Of a DNA stretch of 64,000 nt, positions 36,301-43,464 are shown in pieces. The stretch is taken from NCBI RefSeq assembly GCF_030936135.1, contig NC_082619.1:6327208-6391207 (forward strand), written 5' to 3'. Below the pieces are notes generated by a model. The model did not search any database. It was not told the DNA's origin and saw nothing but the letters and a program-made list of their open reading frames with translations. Within the stretch, counting starts at the first letter, position 1. The number at the start of each line of letters is the position of its first letter. This DNA comes from Gavia stellata (lineage: Eukaryota; Chordata; Aves; Gaviiformes; Gaviidae). Both the position numbers and the translations under genes were made by a program.

Positions 36301-36793
36301 AACAACCCGGACCCACGCGCTGCAAACAGTTCACCTCGGCAGAGTTTATCTTTACTCACATCCCCAGCGCCTAGCTTGAGCCGAAATCAAAACCGTCAGA
36401 GCGATGGTAGCGCTGACATCGGGGCGGTCTAACACCGGCGCAGACTGCTGCACCGTAACCGGCGGGGATTTCCACTTTCCCAAAGCTGGTTTTTCTATTC
36501 CTGCTCCGCTGGTCTTGGCAGCGACCCCCAAACAGGTTCTCCTGACCCTACCTGATGGCGGAGAGGGAGCGGGAATCTCCCTCGCTTCCCGAGGGATCCG
36601 GAGCTGCCCTGGTCAGTCCTAACCCGCGAGGCTCAAAGGAATGGGAGCGAGCGGGGGACGAGGCAGCTGGGCGAAAGGCTGAGCGCTTTTGGGAGAACCC
36701 CGCCACCCCCCCCCCGGCACCGGGAGCCGCTCTCACCTGCGGTTGGGCGCTGTACCTCATGCCGGCACCGGCGGCCGTGGGGCCCCGCTCCAT
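18160..36793 (-). CDS. ST14: ST14 (matriptase), complete 19-exon coding gene
   Basis: Type II transmembrane serine protease of epithelial cell surfaces; the family cleaves after Arg/Lys and processes pro-HGF, PAR2 and prostasin. Nineteen coding exons join without a frame break into 848 codons plus stop (human matriptase is 855 aa). Domain order: cytosolic tail 1-47, membrane anchor about 48-69, SEA about 80-192, CUB1 from C207, CUB2 from C332, four LDLRa repeats about 444-596, protease from I608. Triad H649, D704, S798 with S1 pocket D792; zymogen cleavage after R607 (RKSR|IVGG); SEA autocleavage between G141 and S142 (GSVIAYYW). All introns are GT-AG; intron 1 is 8.6 kb and the others are 0.3-1 kb. 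The cytosolic motif LEEGVEFLP and the SEA domain point to ST14 itself rather than TMPRSS6 or TMPRSS7. A lineage-specific ST14 paralogue remains possible. Function is inferred from the family; the residues are read from the sequence. Confidence 0.95.
18423..18562. repeat. Diverged local duplication, copy A (ST14 last intron)
   Basis: Shares ordered blocks with 18641-18785: CTAAGTCAT, TTCCAATT, TCAAGAA, then CCAGAATAAA near the end, followed by a GC-containing GGCC block. Spacing between copies is about 220 bases. Copies are imperfect, so an old duplication. It is unrelated to coding sequence. Confidence 0.55.
18641..18785. repeat. Diverged local duplication, copy B (ST14 last intron)
   Basis: Second copy of the block at 18423-18562, in the same orientation and entirely within the last ST14 intron. 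Blocks appear in the same order with small gaps. Confidence 0.55.
18851..18987 (-). CDS. ST14: ST14 coding exon 18: protease domain, S1 pocket
   Basis: Residues 750-795, [20 protein letters not shown] to GGVDACQ. D792 sits at the bottom of the S1 pocket and sets Arg/Lys specificity. N765 (NQT) matches the second conserved N-glycosylation site of human matriptase. Donor CAG|GTAGGCCA, phase 0. Confidence 0.97.
19291..19565 (-). CDS. ST14: ST14 coding exon 17: protease domain with catalytic Asp
   Basis: Residues 658-750, from [14 protein letters not shown] through [18 protein letters not shown] to [11 protein letters not shown]704 in DYDIAV is the catalytic aspartate; PICLPDA and WVTGWG are standard S1 family motifs. 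Acceptor CTCGTGCAG, donor GGAG|GTGAGCGC, phase 1 out. Confidence 0.97.
19707..19893 (-). CDS. ST14: ST14 coding exon 16: zymogen cleavage site and catalytic His
   Basis: Residues 596-658. Opens [18 protein letters not shown]; cleavage after R607 creates the new N-terminus I608. C597 corresponds to the cysteine that keeps the protease tethered to the stem, pairing with C724. VSAAHC carries catalytic H649. P1 Arg is conserved, but P3-P2 differ from human RQAR (K605 and S606 here). Donor CATCAG|GTAGGTGG, phase 2 out. Confidence 0.97.
20284..20412 (-). CDS. ST14: ST14 coding exon 15: LDLRa repeat 4
   Basis: Residues 553-596. Reads [20 protein letters not shown] then [16 protein letters not shown]. 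Fourth and last LDLRa repeat, preceded by a short linker AIHATVP. Acceptor CTGCCTGCAG, donor TGCA|GTGAGTAC, phase 1 out. Confidence 0.96.
20608..20721 (-). CDS. ST14: ST14 coding exon 14: LDLRa repeat 3
   Basis: Residues 515-553. Reads [20 protein letters not shown] then [16 protein letters not shown]. Six cysteines and a full calcium motif. Acceptor CTTTCCCCAG, donor AACG|GTGAGGAT, phase 1 out. Confidence 0.96.
21158..21265 (-). CDS. ST14: ST14 coding exon 13: LDLRa repeat 2
   Basis: Residues 479-515. Reads [19 protein letters not shown] then [17 protein letters not shown]. All six cysteines and the calcium cage are present. Phase 1 on both sides; acceptor CCCTTTTCAG, donor TGCA|GTAAGTAA. 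Confidence 0.96.
22246..22350 (-). CDS. ST14: ST14 coding exon 12: LDLRa repeat 1
   Basis: Residues 444-479. Reads [20 protein letters not shown] and then [15 protein letters not shown], with six cysteines and the acidic calcium-binding motif DCxDGSDE. One exon per repeat with phase 1 borders, the usual LDLRa module pattern. Confidence 0.96.
22610..22740 (-). CDS. ST14: ST14 coding exon 11: CUB2, end
   Basis: Residues 400-444, [13 protein letters not shown] then [20 protein letters not shown] and SSD. This is nearly identical to the human CUB2 C-terminal strand set. Acceptor CTCCCCGCAG, donor GATC|GTGAGTTG, phase 1 out. Confidence 0.96.
23693..23802 (-). CDS. ST14: ST14 coding exon 10: CUB2, middle
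   Basis: Residues 364-400, [20 protein letters not shown] and on to [11 protein letters not shown]. It aligns with the human CUB2 segment VKVRFKFFYLLEPG. Acceptor CTTTTGCAG, donor ACGAG|GTAGGCGG, phase 2 out. Confidence 0.94.
24375..24472 (-). CDS. ST14: ST14 coding exon 9: start of CUB2
   Basis: Residues 331-363, [20 protein letters not shown] then HYPP and CVWNIE. Begins the second CUB domain with its first cysteine (C332). Acceptor TATCTCCTAG, donor GAG|GTAAGACG, phase 0 out. Confidence 0.95.
24903..25042 (-). CDS. ST14: ST14 coding exon 8: CUB1, second part
   Basis: Residues 284-331, [17 protein letters not shown] onward to FFQLPKMK. N294 in the NLT sequon matches the human CUB1 N-glycosylation site needed for activation. 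Acceptor CTTCCTAG, donor AAAG|GTGAGCAG, phase 1 out. Confidence 0.95.
25213..25450 (-). CDS. ST14: ST14 coding exon 7: CUB1, first part
   Basis: Residues 205-284, from [10 protein letters not shown] to SPVEPHALV. Contains the CUB hallmarks [12 protein letters not shown] and ARCYW. Phase 1 in, phase 2 out (GTCAG|GTGAGTG). CUB domains of matriptase support zymogen activation and contact with HAI-1 and substrates (family knowledge). Confidence 0.95.
25851..25886 (-). CDS. ST14: ST14 coding exon 6: 36-base SEA-CUB linker exon
   Basis: Residues 193-205, reading [12 protein letters not shown] plus one base. It aligns with the human linker PTDSKTVQRTQDN. It keeps phase 1 on both sides, so it could be skipped without a frameshift. 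Acceptor CTCCTGCAG, donor ACA|GTAAGTAG. Confidence 0.88.
26321..26481 (-). CDS. ST14: ST14 coding exon 5: SEA domain with autocleavage site
   Basis: Residues 139-193. Starts with [14 protein letters not shown]141-S142 is the conserved Gly-Ser bond that is autoproteolysed in SEA domains of matriptase. Continues to VESVVAF and ends in phase 1 at TTCC|GTGAGTG. The site is intact, so two-chain SEA processing is expected by homology. Confidence 0.94.
26954..27024 (-). CDS. ST14: ST14 coding exon 4: SEA domain
   Basis: Residues 116-139. Reads [20 protein letters not shown] then TAF, with the SEA motif GPYHKE. The acceptor is CTTTCAG|GTGG and the donor TTCAG|GTGAGCG, phase 2. Short exon, below the length that simple reading-frame searches report. 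Confidence 0.92.
27636..27763 (-). CDS. ST14: ST14 coding exon 3: start of SEA domain
   Basis: Residues 73-115, beginning [13 protein letters not shown] across the junction and ending KVKST at ACG|GTAAGAGG in phase 0. This is the first ectodomain segment and the N-terminal part of the SEA module. It aligns with the human segment containing VQKVFNGY. Confidence 0.93.
28001..28160 (-). CDS. ST14: ST14 coding exon 2: cytosolic tail and membrane anchor
   Basis: Residues 20-73. Begins [16 protein letters not shown] after an acceptor CTCCTAG. A basic stretch ([11 protein letters not shown]) is followed by about 22 hydrophobic residues (V48-W69), a signal-anchor with the positive side in the cytosol, as expected for a type II protein. 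It ends in phase 1 at AAAT|GTGAGTATG. The LEEGVEFLP juxtamembrane motif is shared with human matriptase. Confidence 0.95.
28161..36736 (-). other. ST14: ST14 intron 1
   Basis: An 8.6 kb first intron between the start-codon exon and the membrane-anchor exon. It contains the 33-base tandem repeat, no recognised exon and no identified transposon. Part of it (27831-29465, extending into exon 2) is open for 544 codons on the opposite strand; see findings. Confidence 0.7.
29641..29706. repeat. Two-copy 33-base tandem repeat in ST14 intron 1
   Basis: The unit beginning GCAGACGCAGGCGATGAGCC at 29641 is repeated at 29674 with nearly perfect identity through CATCCTCG, period 33. It is in intron 1. As the unit is a multiple of three it does not disturb open frames on either strand. 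Confidence 0.85.
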
Positions 36794-37060
36794 GGCGAGG
36801 GCGGCTGCCGCGCCGGCTCAGGCCGCCATGGCGCGGTTGCTCCTCGCCTCGGCACGGCACGGCTCGGCTCGGCACGGTGCCCAGCCCCTCCTCTCTGCGA
36901 TCCTGGCAGGTGCGGGAAGCCGGAAACACCCCGCGGGTCACCCGACGTTCCCGTGTCTGGCTGCGGCTCCCGCCTCTCCCACTTCACAGGCGTTCGTGGG
37001 AAAATTAGGGAAAACGTCATGCCCGAAAAGCCGTGCCCAAAAGCCCCGCACCGGCTTTGC
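36400..37060. promoter_or_regulatory. CpG-rich ST14 promoter and first exon region
   Basis: A dense run of CG dinucleotides and C/G tracts surrounding the ST14 start codon, including a short imperfect 5-base repeat of CGGCA/CGGCT at about 36850-36878. No TATA box is obvious upstream on the minus strand. It is consistent with a CpG-island promoter for ST14; transcription start sites cannot be located by eye. Confidence 0.55.
36737..36793 (-). CDS. ST14: ST14 coding exon 1 (residues 1-19)
   Basis: Starts at the ATG at 36793-36791 in strong Kozak context (G at -3 and +4). An in-frame TGA eight codons upstream makes it the first usable start. It encodes [19 protein letters not shown] and ends CAG|GTGAGAG in phase 0. 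The GAGMRYS part aligns with GAGLKYN near the human N-terminus. The second in-frame ATG (codon 12) is a possible alternative start. The exon lies in a CpG-rich region. The 5' UTR boundary cannot be read from sequence. Confidence 0.85.
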
Positions 37061-39144
37061 ATCATCTGAAGGACCCTTTTGCCATGTGCTTTGCTTTAGC
37101 AAATGAAACCAGAAAAATCTGTCTTTTACCAACACGAGCCACCCCGCAGCCGGCAGGAGGGCTTGCTAGCACTGCTGTACACAGCAGCTTCTAGAGCAAA
37201 GCTTTATGTACCCAAGGTCTTATCCCTTCCCGGGTGACAACAACCAGCATGCTATGAAACCCCGCTGCGAAGAGGGCGCTCTCCAGCACACACAGGCACT
37301 TTAGCCCCTGGGACAAGCCCGCTGTTCCCAAAAACATCTGGTACACTGAGGGACTGCCAGAGCAAAGTATTCCCTTTATCCCAGCCTGAAACCTGCTCTC
37401 AGCTAGGCTACAGCACTTTAGGAATGAGCCACCTCGTACCAAACAGCGGAGACCAGATGCAAAATGACGAGCAACGCAGCAGCCCAGCAGAAATTGCACA
37501 TGTATCCAAATCTGGCACTCAGGAGTGTTGCGCACGTACCAGCAACAGCTCCCGGGGACTCTACGGTCTAATATTAAATGGTGCCCCCAGAGAAGAAAAG
37601 GAGAGACCAGCGGCAAAGCCCTGGCTTCTGAGAATGCTCTAATGCAGCTTTGAACGAGGACTTTTAACACTGAAATCTGCATTCCTGACACAGTCTTACT
37701 CCATCATTTTCCCCTTATTGTAAAAATAACACACACACCACCCCCCAATATTTAGATTTCCAACATTCAAGAGTAAGTCAAGATTAAAAATAGCTGGACC
37801 AACATCATCCTTCTTGGAAAGGTTCTTCCCTTCTCTGTCTTACATGTGATAGTCTATACCAACATTTGATATGCCCATCAATCTATCTGATGGCTGAACT
37901 GGCCATCCCACTGCTGATCTAAACTCCTTTCCACCAATTGCATCCAGCCCTGAGACTCATTTTTTCCACATCTGAACATTTAAATTTCCCAGAAAACTGT
38001 TTTTGCTCTAACAGGAGTTGTCCACTGATTCACATGCCACAGGGAGACGCTGGGTTACCTTTGTTTCCCCTTGGCTCTAAAATGTCTCCTGGGGAGAGCA
38101 AGTTTTGGGTCCCTTTTGCACGTGTTTCTCTGGGGGGAAAAAGAGACGGTGCCAGGTCTCTGATCCTGCTGTTTTCTCTTCAGGTGAAAAATACAACGTT
38201 AACTTCTGTGCTCTTACAGAAGTACTTGTGCCAGCGCCCTCCCTGCTCCCTCAGCAGCTACCAGAATCCCACCCGCTTGCTGAGCACCACACAGCAGGAA
38301 GCATCTCCGGATTTAAGGTATTCCCCTTCAGAAGGCGGCTTTGTTAGTCAGCCTGCTGAAACTACTGGGCTGGCTGATGTCAGGAGCTGCTCTCAGCTCT
38401 CCCGCTGATGCCCAACCCTGCCCAGCGCTCTAGTTTTACAGCCACTCCCTACCTGGCTGACTGCAGCTGCTCCAGCCTGACTTAATACCCCCGTGAAACA
38501 GCATATTTTAGGTACAAGGCAGCTAGTCTGAGCTGAAAGTGCTGCTCTTTGTTTCTGCACTTTTCTTTTCAGCGTATCAACTAATCTCCTCCAGGCAGGT
38601 GCCAGGCAAACAGCCCTGCTCTGGGATGTGGCTAATGAGGGCAAGATGCAGACTCGCTCTTTGAGGACCCTTGCAAAGATCCACAACTCTTGGTTTCACA
38701 CGGAGCTGCGAACGCCCAGCGTTTCCTGCTGTTCAAGCCACTGACGTTTTACAAATTGATTCAGCAGCCCAACTGGCTCTTTGAACAAGGGGATGCAATC
38801 AAGGTGGGGCAAAAAGAAAGCAATGCACGTGCTAAATATAAAATGTTATATAGCTGGGAGGCGGCTGGTTTACAGTCCTAAATGATAGGGCTCCCATTTC
38901 TCTGCTGCTGAAGAAGCGATTTATTTTGCGGCTGTGTTGCTAAGTCACCACGGTAGATGAGGGCCCCCTCTTTCTGGGCACTGTACAGTCCCAAAGCATC
39001 AAAGCAGCCGTTCCCAATAAGCAGTCTGCCACGTGCTTTTGCGGTAAGACACTTCCATGTGTCTCTCTCATCTGACTGAAGGGTGCTGAGCCCAGCCGAG
39101 TCACTATAAAGATGTAACTGAAGCATAAAGATCAAGCCACTTAC

Positions 39145-39246
39145 CCACGTGCAATGGCAGCAGTCAGCAGCAAAGCCTCTTTCTTCCCACTTATATCAGT
39201 TCGTTCAATAAAAGCTGTCACCTCCTCCTCCTCCTCACGTTGTCTC
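39145..39246 (-). other. Candidate orphan exon 2, unidentified
   Basis: If preceded by the exon at 43148-43464, it reads on in frame as WRQREEEEEVTAFIERTDIS and then GKKEALLLTAAIAR, ending GTGG|GTAAGTGGC, a strong donor. The acceptor (CTGATACGAG) is weak and the poly-Glu comes from a simple AGG run, so this may be spurious. No downstream partner exon was found. Inference only. Confidence 0.2.
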
Positions 39247-42200
39247 CTCGTATCAGTGTGGCCACAGCAGCATTATGAGAGCAGCAAGTCGAGGTTTAAC
39301 ACGCCTTTAGGAGGAAGGAGAGCACTTGCTTTAGGCACCGCTGAAATCCAAGAACCACGTCCGTCTTTGGCAGACCCGTACCCAAGTTGCAAGAGCTAGA
39401 GCACCGTGAGCTCGACCCCCAGGAGGGTCCCAGAGGAGACAGGGGTTAGCTGCGGGAACAGCAAGCGCCGGCTGAACGGGCAGGATACTTCCGCATCAGC
39501 TCCCAGCCCTGGGAATGCCATCCACGTGAAAGAAGGGAAAACGTAGCTGCTTACATAAGGAATGAAGGCAGGCTGCCTGCAGGGGAAAAGCCTTCTGGTG
39601 GAAGCAGTTCCCAGTAATTCTAGCTCCGCAAAGGAGCACCATCCATCCACGCTGCCGCACCAGCCAAGGGCCGGATTCAAACAGTCAGTGACAAAGGCTT
39701 TTCCTCTCTGCAGCGCGTCTCGAGGATCCTGTTCACAGTGTGACTCCTAAATTCGAATTTCACCGACAGTGCCCTCCCACCCAGATTCCTGCCAGACAAC
39801 CCCGAAACCACCCCATCTCTGTCTGCAGCTAAAAGGTTCAATCCGGTCTGGCAACTTCCACATCGACACAAAAGATTGGGAGAGAGATAAAACTCACAGG
39901 GTGTCCTGTTACTTTGCATTCCAAAGAGTAAATAAAAGGCTGATTCAGTGGGAGGAGAGGAAAACGTCACCCAGAAGCCCTGCGGTTTCCAGCTGAACCC
40001 ACAGCCCCCGGAGAGCAAAGGTGAACGCTGGGTACCGCTGGACTGATGGTCTGCGCAAGGGACAGCTCTTCCTGCCTCCGGGCCTGAGCCAAGTTGTTTT
40101 GGTACGATTCAGACTCTCCCTCTGTAATGCAAGGGGAATAATTACTGTGTTGGAGAATGAGAGCTGTAAAAGTGCAGCGAGTTGCCCTCAATTGGCCACA
40201 TGCTGCTTTGAGGCAGAGCAGAGCGGGGTGCTACTTTTCAGAAAGCTGCTCAAGGATTACTGTGTAATTTGGGAGGGAATTTCTCCTTTGATCTCAAACG
40301 TTCTCTCAAGGGCTCTGGAGTGAGAGACCTGCTTCCAAAACATGACTTTGGCAGGGATCACAAGTAGCTTTGCCCTCCTGAGCTCACGAAAGCTGGCCAG
40401 AACAAAGGGCACTAGTGACCAGCTCCATCCAGTGGAAGGTATGGGCGTGAGAGCAAGCAAAGGATGTGACAGAGTGCCACAAGCTTGAAATGAGAAAGTC
40501 CACCCTCAGCCCTCCAACACGCCCCAGACGGCTCCGAGATTCGCTTTCAAAATTAGGGGGAGATCGTTTCTTGTGCCTCTGTTGCTAATGCTGCCAGCCA
40601 CCTGACAGTCCTGGGACTCCAAAGGGAAGGCAGAGCACTAGGAAACATCCCATAGGATGTAAGCTTGCTCCTGGGACTATACTATCAGCTGGGCCTCTTT
40701 CTTGAGCTCTTCCGTGGCTCGTGAAAGCAGAACCTCTTTAGCGAGCTCTGAATCAGCAACAGCAGTGTTTGCCAGCCAAACTGTAAGTGCAACAGAGTGG
40801 ACAGGCTTGATTGCCTGGTTTCTGGCGCTGCGTATTTTGAAACCCGGCTGCACACTCAGGCACGCCCAAGATTCAAAGTTAGTTAAGGTCCTGGCTGCCT
40901 ACCAAGCTGCAAATGCGTAAGCTGAGGCCGTGACTTAGCTGGGGAGAGAGATGCAGACAATGCGTTGGAATTGCCCATTTCTCTTTGGTTTATTATAAAC
41001 AAGTAGAGCTGACCCATGCTCACCTGCCTTGCCTCCTTATTTTCCACAGAAAACAGAAGTTCAGACTTTGTGTTGGTGTTACCTCAGCTGTTTACAACCA
41101 AAACCAAAAAGATGCAGCTTTGACTTTTCACTTATTCTTCTTATTTCTCTCACTTTGTCGGTGCAGAGGTCAAAGGGATGTGGCATAGGGCTTTTTGCTG
41201 TTTTATGTTCCAGCTCCTACTGTCTTTCAGCCAACTAACTGCCTGATGGCTGCGCATTCACCCACAGAGTTCAGTCTGTCAGAGGTGAGAAGCAATACGT
41301 GCTCTCCTAGATGATGCTAGTCCTCTCCGAGATGAGGTGGCAGGCTGGATGAAACACCCCACTGACAGGATCAGGCTTGCAGACCTGCTCTAGTCCATTC
41401 TCCAACCCAAAAGTAGGATCACTATGTATAATGTTTGTCTGAAAACTCCGCTCTTCCCAAAGCAATTCATTCTAGCATTAAGGTGTCCTTACTTTTGGTG
41501 AGTTTTCGTAACATCCAACCTAGATCTTCCTCACGGCATGGTAAATTGGTAAGCTCTGACTTTATTTTCTACGGCTCTTCTACCAAGTCTCTGAAGACCT
41601 GGTCACATCGTCTCATCTCATCTCTCTGCATCACATCACCCAAACTCCTGGCAACTCCTGACAAAGTCAGTCCAATAAGGGGCACAACAGAAGGTTGAAA
41701 TACTGAAACAAATCCATGACCAGCGAAAACTTCCTTGGCACAGGCCTCTACACTGCAGAGGAACTCCTTGATAACAGGGCAAGAACCAACATCTTCCTGC
41801 TTTCAAGCAGGCTCAGACATATGTTGCTGGTTCACAAGTACTTGCGGGGAAAAGGTTGTCCACGGGCTGAAGGACAGCCCTCAGATTCCTTCCACGAGAT
41901 GGCAGGGAGATGTTGGGAAACCTGCCTCACCTTGCACCCTGACTCAACTACTGAGAGACGAGAGCACTCCTCTTGAAGGATCAATGAGCTGGGGACAGTG
42001 GTTCCCAGCCAGTTAGTTGTTGCTCTCTGGGATGCTTGGCTTCTACCATAAAGCAGGAAAAGCATAAGGAGGGATTAAATCCAGCCCTAATGCGAACCTG
42101 GATCCTTCTTGCCAGAATTGTTAAAATCCAGGTGCGTGGACATAGTCAATGAAAGCTTTCTTCCTACTGGAAGGAGCTCCTGGGTTTGCTAACTCCAAAC

Positions 42201-43147
42201 AGGTACAGTACCCTTTCAGCCTGCCCACGTCACTTCGACTCCCCTCCACAGCACAAGTTGAAAAATAAAAATAGAATAAATCTTATCAACCAGACACAAA
42301 CTCAGCTTTCCAATTACAAAGGACTCATCCCTCTGAGACTGGGGGCTCTCTCTCTTGGTCACAGCTATCTGAAAACACAGGCTAAGCTTTCATGTTGCCC
42401 TTCAAAGGAATAGGGTGCTGGTTTTGTGACAGTGAAGCACTTTGGGCTTTTGGAGAAATCCTCAGCTTTGCACATTAACACCTTCCCGCCTGCCCAGCTG
42501 TCCTAGCGCACGTTTGGAACAACCACCCAGTTAAGTTTATGGTTTTTGGTAAGCTACCAGCTTCCTACAGAGAACACATACCACACTGCGACAATAAAAC
42601 GGACCTAACAGCCTCCCTCTCTGCTTTGCACCAGCTTTAAGACCCCTTCACAGCCCTTACAGGGGCCAAGCGAAGTTGCAAGTGCACTTCAGTACAGGAA
42701 CACTGTTAAAAGCAAACCTCGATACAATGGCTTACCAAGTTACTGCTTATCATTTAAGCTACTCAGGTCACCCCACCTATGAAACCCAACTTATTTCCTT
42801 ACACGAGCAAAGCAGTGCAAAGGGGGATCAGTAATTCATAAAGTTGCAGTGACTCAAGGAGTTCTGACTGCCCATACCCATAATTTCACTGTATAACTGA
42901 GAACACAGGAACAATTCTCACCATTGGCTGACTTTCAAGCAACTTGCTTAAGCAGTTGAAAAGTCCTCAGTGCAAATACTTTTTTTGAGTAATCAAGCAT
43001 GTTTTTCTATGTATAGAAGCATATTTTTGTACATACGTCTTACAAAAACCAAGTAGCCCTTGCTTCCCCAAGCACAAACCGAAAAATTCTCCCCCGTTGC
43101 CAAAAATTAATTCAGAATGACAACATCAACACATTAAAGTCACTTAC

Positions 43148-43464
43148 CAAGTTTCAAACAACGCCAGCATCTTTGCAGGTCCTCGCTTCCAGGTCCTTGT
43201 TAACTCTTCAAGCAGCACCAGCACAACAGGTAAAGCAGCGTGACCCTCGGCAGGTTTGCTCTTCTATTTTCCAGGCCATGACGGCCTTGATCTGGGTCAG
43301 CACATCCACTTGTTGATGCTCTCGTCCTGTATTTGCTTGGCACCTTCTGCTCTTTAAGTGTCGTTGCGAAACTGCCCGACCCTGGAGCTCTTAAAGACTG
43401 GCATGTTTCTGCTTCAAGGATCTCTGTTCCAGCAGGTGAGTTATTTTGCTCCAGGTCTTGCAAA
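43148..43464 (-). other. Candidate orphan 5' exon, unidentified
   Basis: Bounded by a good acceptor (TCTCACTGTCCTCTAG) and a strong donor (ACTTG|GTAAGTGAC). All three frames are closed upstream, but an ATG at 43170-43168 with A at -3 opens MLALFET up to the donor, like a 5' UTR exon ending in a start codon. It can join in frame to 39145-39246. It may also be a non-coding exon or chance. No family recognised. Confidence 0.25.

Noticed and set aside
38186-38320. Plus-strand stretch after a good acceptor (TTTTCTCTTCAG) reading KNTTLTSVLLQKYL
   Set aside because: The donor is weak, more than one frame is open, no family is recognised, and no firm partner exon exists.
38393-38686. Minus-strand frame with a coiled-coil-like RRLVDTLKRKVQKQRAALS
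   Set aside because: No matching splice sites in the correct phase to join it to the orphan exon pair or to ST14.
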